Shown piece after piece: positions 5,571 to 8,291 of a stretch of DNA of 8,291 nucleotides. The stretch is from Treponema sp. (GTDB lineage: Bacteria > Spirochaetota > Spirochaetia > Treponematales > Breznakiellaceae): contig JAITBO010000101.1 in assembly GCA_031283505.1 (NCBI GenBank), forward strand, positions 1 through 8,291, read 5' to 3'. Each line of letters begins with the position of its first letter. The stretch's first letter is position 1. The notes beneath the pieces were generated by a model. The model did not search any database and had not been told where the DNA came from. It worked only from the letters and a program-made list of their open reading frames with translations. The position numbers were made by a program, and so were the translations under genes.

Positions 5571-6691
5571 GGATATTTAATCCCTACGATATACCCGTCA
5601 TTGGCGCTCCAGGAAAGAAACACCGAATCTTTCCACACAATATCCGGGCCTTCGTCTGAATATTTGGCGTGCTGTTTGACGACCCGGATGAGAATATTCC
5701 CTGAGGTTTTGACGTAGAATTTGGTCTGGAATCCCGAATAAATAGGCTCGTCAACGATGCCCTGAAAATGGTTGATATCCTCCCGCTTTGTAACGGGTTT
5801 TTCCTTGGAAATGACGATTTTTTCCGGCCTGATGGTAAAACTCACCTTTTGGCCCGGATCGACATGATCTACGGTAGTCACCTTGATCCTGCCAAGTTCC
5901 GGAATATCCAGTTCCGCCATATATTCCGGTTCCGGCGCAGCCGGCCTGTCTATCTTCTCCGCCGAAACAACCGTTGCGTCGAAAAGGTTGGTCTCCCCGA
6001 TAAAGCGGGCCGCAAAGTCCGTGGCCGGGCTTTCGTAGATTTCATGGGGAGTCCCAATCTGGAGAACGTCTCCCTGGTTCATCACCGCGATCCGGTCGGA
6101 AACCGACAGGGCTTCCTGCTGGTCATGGGTGACGTATATGAAGGTGATACCAATTTTGTCGTGAATCTGGTCCAGTTCTATAAGCATATGCTGTCTGAGC
6201 TTGGCATCCAGAGCGGAAAGAGGCTCGTCCAAAAGGAGTACCCGCGGCTCATTGATCAGCGCCCTGGCAATGGCGACCCGCTGTTTCTGCCCCCCAGAAA
6301 GCTGGTTCGGCCTCTTTTGGGCGTGGCCTTCCAACTGGACCAGCCTGAGATACTCCTGCACCTTCGCGTTGATCTCCGGTCGGGGGGTCTTCTTTATCCT
6401 GAGGGAAAAGGCCACGTTTTCAAAGACAGAGAGATGGGGAAACAGGGCATAATTCTGAAAGACCGTGTTTACCTGCCTGCGGTTAGGGGACAGGGGCAAC
6501 ACATCGGTTCCTTCAAGCATCACCGCGCCGCAATCCGGGGTCTCAAAGCCCGCGATGATACGCAGGAGGGTCGTTTTACCGCACCCCGAAGGCCCCAAAA
6601 GAGAGAAAAATTCGCCCTTTTTAATCTCAATATCTACATTATGTAAAACCGTAAAATCACCAAAGGATTTAGAAACATCCCTGATGACCAC
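5567..6691 (-). CDS. potA: Spermidine/putrescine ABC transporter, ATP-binding protein PotA
   Basis: ATPase that drives polyamine import, bound to the inner face of PotBC. Numbering from the GTG at 6691 (374 aa; E. coli 378): Walker A GPSGCGKTT (33-41), Q-loop Gln79 in FQNYALFPHL, signature LSGGQKQR (131-138), Walker B VLLLDEP (151-157), D-loop SALD, switch His189 in YVTHDQ, and a C-terminal TOBE-type regulatory domain from about 240, including SFTIRPEKI. The frame stays open to a TTG at 6790, but the extra 33 residues are unlike the family. The GTG is preceded by AAAGGGAG four bases away and gives a normal MVIRDVSKSFGD start. A TTG at 6706 (five residues longer) is the main alternative. It is first in the operon; its stop overlaps potB by 4 bases. 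Confidence 0.93.
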   Translation of the reverse strand: MVIRDVSKSFGDFTVLHNVDIEIKKGEFFSLLGPSGCGKTTLLRIIAGFETPDCGAVMLEGTDVLPLSPNRRQVNTVFQNYALFPHLSVFENVAFSLRIKKTPRPEINAKVQEYLRLVQLEGHAQKRPNQLSGGQKQRVAIARALINEPRVLLLDEPLSALDAKLRQHMLIELDQIHDKIGITFIYVTHDQQEALSVSDRIAVMNQGDVLQIGTPHEIYESPATDFAARFIGETNLFDATVVSAEKIDRPAAPEPEYMAELDIPELGRIKVTTVDHVDPGQKVSFTIRPEKIVISKEKPVTKREDINHFQGIVDEPIYSGFQTKFYVKTSGNILIRVVKQHAKYSDEGPDIVWKDSVFLSWSANDGYIVGIKYP

Positions 6692-6692
6692 A

Positions 6693-6809
6693 TCACTCCC
6701 TTTCAATACGGTTCTCGCAGCCTCCCTTCTCCGGGTAGATAACAGCCCCTTCCGGGGCCTTTTCTTCAAAAAATACAGATAAAGGTACAATGCGTATTTT
6801 AGCCTTCAT
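6693..6809 (-). CDS. Possible 38-aa leader ORF before potA
   Basis: An ATG at 6807-6809 opens a 38-codon frame (MKAKIRIVPLSVFFEEKAPEG... ending CENRIERE) whose TGA stops one base before the potA GTG (TGATGTG). That spacing would allow re-initiation coupling to potA. It contains an AGGCCCC-GGAA-GGGGCT hairpin (about 6744-6760). No homology is recognised and its Shine-Dalgarno is poor (AGGGA ten bases away). If the promoter proposed at 6787-6815 is the real one, this ATG would not be transcribed, so the two entries compete. Confidence 0.25.
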   Translation of the reverse strand: MKAKIRIVPLSVFFEEKAPEGAVIYPEKGGCENRIERE

Positions 6810-6815
6810 TGTCAA
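6787..6815 (-). promoter_or_regulatory. Candidate potA promoter
   Basis: On the minus strand a perfect -35 TTGACA lies at 6815-6810. Seventeen bases on is CATTGT (6792-6787), a poor -10 with three of six matches. Transcription would begin near 6780, about 90 bases before the GTG. A TAAAAT further upstream has no good -35. Moderate to weak evidence. Confidence 0.3.
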
Positions 6816-6865
6816 TGAGTCCCTGTTGAAATTTTAATCGAAATGACAAAAAAGATCACGGTTTT

Positions 6866-6892
6866 AAAAAATTTATAACAGCCGCGCCCGGC
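6866..6892 (-). terminator. Weak terminator-like hairpin after ogt
   Basis: On the minus strand GCCG-GGCG-CGGC (6892-6881) is a 4-bp GC hairpin, followed after nine bases by TTTTTT (6871-6866). It begins 28 bases past the ogt stop. A second small hairpin CCGTA-AGGA-TACGG lies at about 6899-6912. The stem is short and the T-run displaced, so it is only a candidate separating ogt from potA. Confidence 0.35.
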
Positions 6893-6920
6893 ATCAGGAC
6901 CGTATCCTTACGGAAGCCCC

Positions 6921-7391
6921 TTATCCGTAACAGCGCCTTTCCAGGTCCAGCAGATACTGTTTCAGGGGCAGCCCCCCGCCATAACCGGTCAGACCGCCGT
7001 CTTTGCCTATTACCCGGTGGCAGGGAACGATGATTACGACGGGGTTGCGGTGATTGGCCATGCCGACCGCCCGGACCGCCTTTGGCCTTCCAATCCGGCG
7101 GGCTATCTCCTGATAACTGCGGGTTTCCCCTGCGGGGATGGTCAGCAGGGCGTCCCATACGGCAACCTGAAAATCCGTACCCCCCGGCGCCAGGGGCAGA
7201 TCAAAGGACCGCCGTCTGCCGTCAAAGTATTCGGCAAGCTGGGCAGCCGCCTTTTCGATCAGGGGAGTCCCGGCAACGGCAAAACCGGGGAGGATTTTAT
7301 CCCTGCCAAAGAAAACCCCGGTTATGGCACCGTCTTCTTCAGCTATGCCAAGCGCGCCCACAGGAAACTCGTAAAAGAACTGGTTTTTCAT
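6921..7391 (-). CDS. ogt: Methylated-DNA--protein-cysteine S-methyltransferase (O6-alkylguanine alkyltransferase)
   Basis: Repairs O6-methylguanine by a one-time transfer of the alkyl group to its own cysteine, in the cytoplasm. The 156 residues fit single-domain Ogt proteins (about 160-170), with no Ada-type regulatory domain. Key features: FQVAVWDALLTIPAGETRSYQEIA (74-97) with the Tyr93 equivalent of human Tyr114; VRAVGMAN with Arg107, the base-flipping arginine finger; the Asn116 hinge; the active site VPCHRVIG with Cys124; and GGLPLKQYLLDLE with conserved Glu151. The start is ATG 7391, with AGGAGG six bases upstream. It is transcribed in the same direction as the pot operon but separated from potA by about 230 bases with a terminator-like hairpin and a candidate promoter, so it is probably its own unit. 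A long upstream region rich in GC palindromes may be part of its leader. Confidence 0.95.
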   Translation of the reverse strand: MKNQFFYEFPVGALGIAEEDGAITGVFFGRDKILPGFAVAGTPLIEKAAAQLAEYFDGRRRSFDLPLAPGGTDFQVAVWDALLTIPAGETRSYQEIARRIGRPKAVRAVGMANHRNPVVIIVPCHRVIGKDGGLTGYGGGLPLKQYLLDLERRCYG

Positions 7392-7422
7392 GCCTTTCCT
7401 CCTGTTATGAAATTCAGGGAGT

Positions 7423-7512
7423 GGGGAGTCCCCCTAAGGCCGGGCCACGGTCCCGGCCTACCCCCCCAGCGGGGGCTGCAATGGCCGCTAATGCGGCCTA
7501 CATTACCCCCGC
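7423..7512. repeat. Cluster of GC-rich palindromes upstream of ogt
   Basis: Three hairpins in 90 bases: GGGG-AGT-CCCC (7423-7433); AGGCCGGG with CCCGGCCT (7437-7444/7452-7459, 7-nt loop); and a nested one with outer GCGGGGG/CCCCCGC (7469-7475/7506-7512) and inner GGCCGC-TAAT-GCGGCC (7483-7498). A C-run (7461-7467) can alternatively pair with the G-run at 7471-7475. The block sits 32-121 bases upstream of the ogt start, outside its ribosome binding site. Open frames across it are low-complexity (Pro/Gly/Arg-rich) and I treat them as non-coding. Confidence 0.65.
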
Positions 7513-7773
7513 AACGCCCCCGGCCCCCCCGCCAAAGGTTTTTAACGCTGCGGATAGACCCTGGAGCGGGTACGGCTTGTTTCGCTCTATCCGAGGGCCT
7601 GTTCTTGCTCCACAGTTCCCTCCCGGAAGAACTATACCAAGTATACCTTTTTTCCCTCTTTATTATATACATTGACTCTGAATGTGAAATAACCTGCGTT
7701 GCCTTCCTCTTAATTTCCGTATAGACTGGCTTTATACCTTCCGGTAATCTCGCCTATAAAGTCATTAATTCGT
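7513..7773. other. Gene-free stretch upstream of ogt
   Basis: No supported gene. Composition changes from GC-rich (to about 7620) to AT-rich. On the minus strand a short open stretch ending YKASLYGN then a stop at about 7717-7719 looks mildly protein-like and could be a gene remnant, but it has no start or recognised family. Confidence 0.4.
7662..7667 (-). promoter_or_regulatory. Possible -10 box for ogt
   Basis: TATAAT on the minus strand at 7667-7662; the hexamer 17 bases upstream (ATTTCA) matches TTGACA at only three positions. If used, it would give ogt a leader of about 260 bases containing the GC-rich hairpin cluster. Low confidence. Confidence 0.22.
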
Positions 7774-7889
7774 GTCTGTCCACAAAGTCGGTTACTTTGC
7801 GGACAGACCTTGCATTTTCTCGCCTAAAAGCTGCGAAAATACGGGTTTCAAGGTGGTCTGTCCATAATGTGTCTACATTATGGACAGAC
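7774..7889. repeat. Paired-hairpin element C with shared GTCTGTCC arms
   Basis: Hairpin 1: GTCTGTCC-a-CAAAGT (7774-7788) pairs with ACTTTG-c-GGACAGAC (7794-7808), 14 bp with one mismatch and a 5-nt loop. Hairpin 2: GTCTGTCCATAATGT (7856-7870) pairs perfectly over 15 bp with 7875-7889, with a 4-nt loop. Between them a central stem forms from ACCTTG/CAAGGT (7807-7812/7849-7854) and ATTTT..CGC/GCGAAAAT (7814-7823/7833-7840). Both terminal hairpins share the outer GTCTGTCC/GGACAGAC arms but differ inside, so arms can also pair across the whole element. The design is like that of elements A and B, with unrelated sequence. It lies directly upstream of a broken cupin/AraC fragment. Confidence 0.7.
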
Positions 7890-7894
7890 TCTAA

Positions 7895-8017
7895 TTCATT
7901 TTTCCGTCTCGTTGGCATGAATGTTACGAGCTAGTCATTGTTCTTACCGGAAAAGCCCAGGTGAAAATAGACGGAGATACCCTGGAAGCGCCGTGGATAC
8001 ATTTACCAAATATTTAG
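7895..8017 (+). pseudogene. Remnant of a cupin/AraC-type transcriptional regulator
   Basis: The frame between TAA (7892-7894) and TAG (8015-8017) reads FIFPSRWHECYELVIVLTGK then AQVKIDGDTLEAP, followed by WIHLPNI. The W-H-E-C-Y-E-L-V-I-V-L-T-G-K-A-Q-V-K-I-D-G pattern is that of the N-terminal cupin (sugar- or effector-sensing) domain of AraC-family regulators, where H..YEL.YVL.G....I.G is conserved. There is no start codon, the domain stops after about 33 residues, and no helix-turn-helix follows in the window. It appears to be an internal gene fragment left after deletion, beginning six bases from the end of element C. A non-regulator cupin protein is the main alternative. Confidence 0.5.
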
Positions 8018-8153
8018 GCGCTTCATGGTTGCACCTAAAGGAATTTTCATTGACGGCAATAAGATCATCGAATAACTGAACCTTTTCGTCAATGAGTCGG
8101 TCTACAATCTCTTTGTTGAGATTATCCGTACTGTTGATAATCAAATCAATCTA
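8018..8153. other. Unassigned stretch between the cupin remnant and element B
   Basis: Both strands look weakly coding. Minus: a TTG-started frame (8144 down to 7944) includes NKEIVDRLIDEKVQLFDDLIAV, but its second half is the antisense of the cupin fragment. Plus: a frame with one internal stop reads APKGIFIDGNKIIE, stop, LNLFVNESVYNLFVEII..., which might be more of the broken regulator. I cannot decide between them and annotate neither as a gene. Confidence 0.3.
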
Positions 8154-8156
8154 GAG

Positions 8157-8291
8157 GCTTTCCCAAAACTTCAGTTTTGGGAAAGCAACCTTGAAATCTG
8201 TAGTTTTGTAAGGCTGAAAGCCTGAAAAATTGCAAGAGCCTGTCCCAAAACCGTGCGTGTTAGCGCACTGTCAATTAGTTTTGGGACAGGC
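8157..8291. repeat. Paired-hairpin repeat, element B (second copy of A)
   Basis: Hairpin 1: GCTTTCCCAAAAC (8157-8169), loop TTCA, GTTTTGGGAAAGC (8174-8186), 13 perfect pairs. Hairpin 2: GCCTGTCCCAAAAC (8238-8251) with GTTTTGGGACAGGC (8278-8291), 14 perfect pairs, enclosing an inner GTGCG/CGCAC stem (8253-8257/8264-8268). The linker is 51 bases. It aligns with element A in the same orientation: it shares the TTCA loop, CCTTGAA after hairpin 1, CAAGAGCCTGT before hairpin 2 and GTCAATTAGTTTTGG at the end. Stem differences between copies keep pairing. The window ends exactly at the last paired base, so the element may extend further. Confidence 0.75.

Noticed and set aside
5768..6646. A 292-codon plus-strand frame across potA
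   Set aside because: Antisense of potA, which has all ABC ATPase motifs in order.
7388..7672. A 94-codon minus-strand frame just upstream of ogt
   Set aside because: It starts with TTG, has no ribosome binding site and encodes the hairpin cluster as Gly/Arg-rich sequence; it is more likely the ogt leader.
7017..7724. Long plus-strand frames over ogt and its upstream region
   Set aside because: They are antisense to ogt and then run through GC-rich palindromes, giving low-complexity Pro/Gly/Arg sequence.
7774..8291. A CRISPR array suggested by several repeats in a row
   Set aside because: The repeats are few, palindromic and differ in spacing and sequence; there are no regular spacers or cas genes.

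Overview
The window is about 8.3 kb of bacterial chromosome of moderate GC content with very GC-rich palindromic spots. I think it comes from a spirochaete, most likely a Treponema of the termite-gut type. This is inference: it rests on gene style, a loose lipobox with Phe at -3 in PotD, abundant intergenic palindromes, and the recalled look of the transposase-like protein at the left edge. No ribosomal or other phylogenetic marker is present.

Layout. (1) 1-221, minus: N-terminal part of a protein resembling REP-associated (Y1/IS200-type) transposases, cut by the window edge, with the HUH metal-binding region apparently replaced. (2) 222-591: non-coding, with a perfect 10-bp hairpin and a promoter-like -10 box just before the next gene. 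(3) 592-2121, plus: a GH51 alpha-L-arabinofuranosidase (abfA), with no Shine-Dalgarno and an almost leaderless start. A 29-codon ORF overlaps its stop codon. (4) 2122-2597: a gene-poor convergent junction holding a triplicated 10-mer, a 12-bp inverted repeat and a ~146-bp paired-hairpin repeat (element A). (5) 6691 down to 2598, minus: a complete polyamine ABC importer operon potA-potB-potC-potD. potA/potB and potB/potC overlap by 4 bases; potC and potD are separated by 106 bases with two hairpins. potC carries an in-frame GC-rich palindromic insertion. (6) 6921-7391, minus: ogt, an O6-alkylguanine-DNA alkyltransferase. (7) 7392-8291: no intact gene. It holds GC-rich hairpins upstream of ogt, a second kind of paired-hairpin element (element C), a broken cupin/AraC-regulator fragment, and a second homologous copy of the paired-hairpin repeat (element B), whose last hairpin ends at the window edge.

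Function. AbfA would remove arabinofuranosyl residues from imported plant hemicellulose oligosaccharides. PotABCD would import spermidine or putrescine: PotD is the membrane-anchored binding lipoprotein, PotB/PotC the channel and PotA the ATPase. Ogt repairs alkylated guanine. These are ordinary genes. The unusual content is the palindromic repeats: elements A and B share the same two-hairpin design, and a central stem position differs between the copies concertedly in all four arms. Together with the transposase-like gene at the left edge, this suggests a REP/BIME-like or IS200-derived repeat system, but no direct link between the gene and the repeats can be shown from this window.
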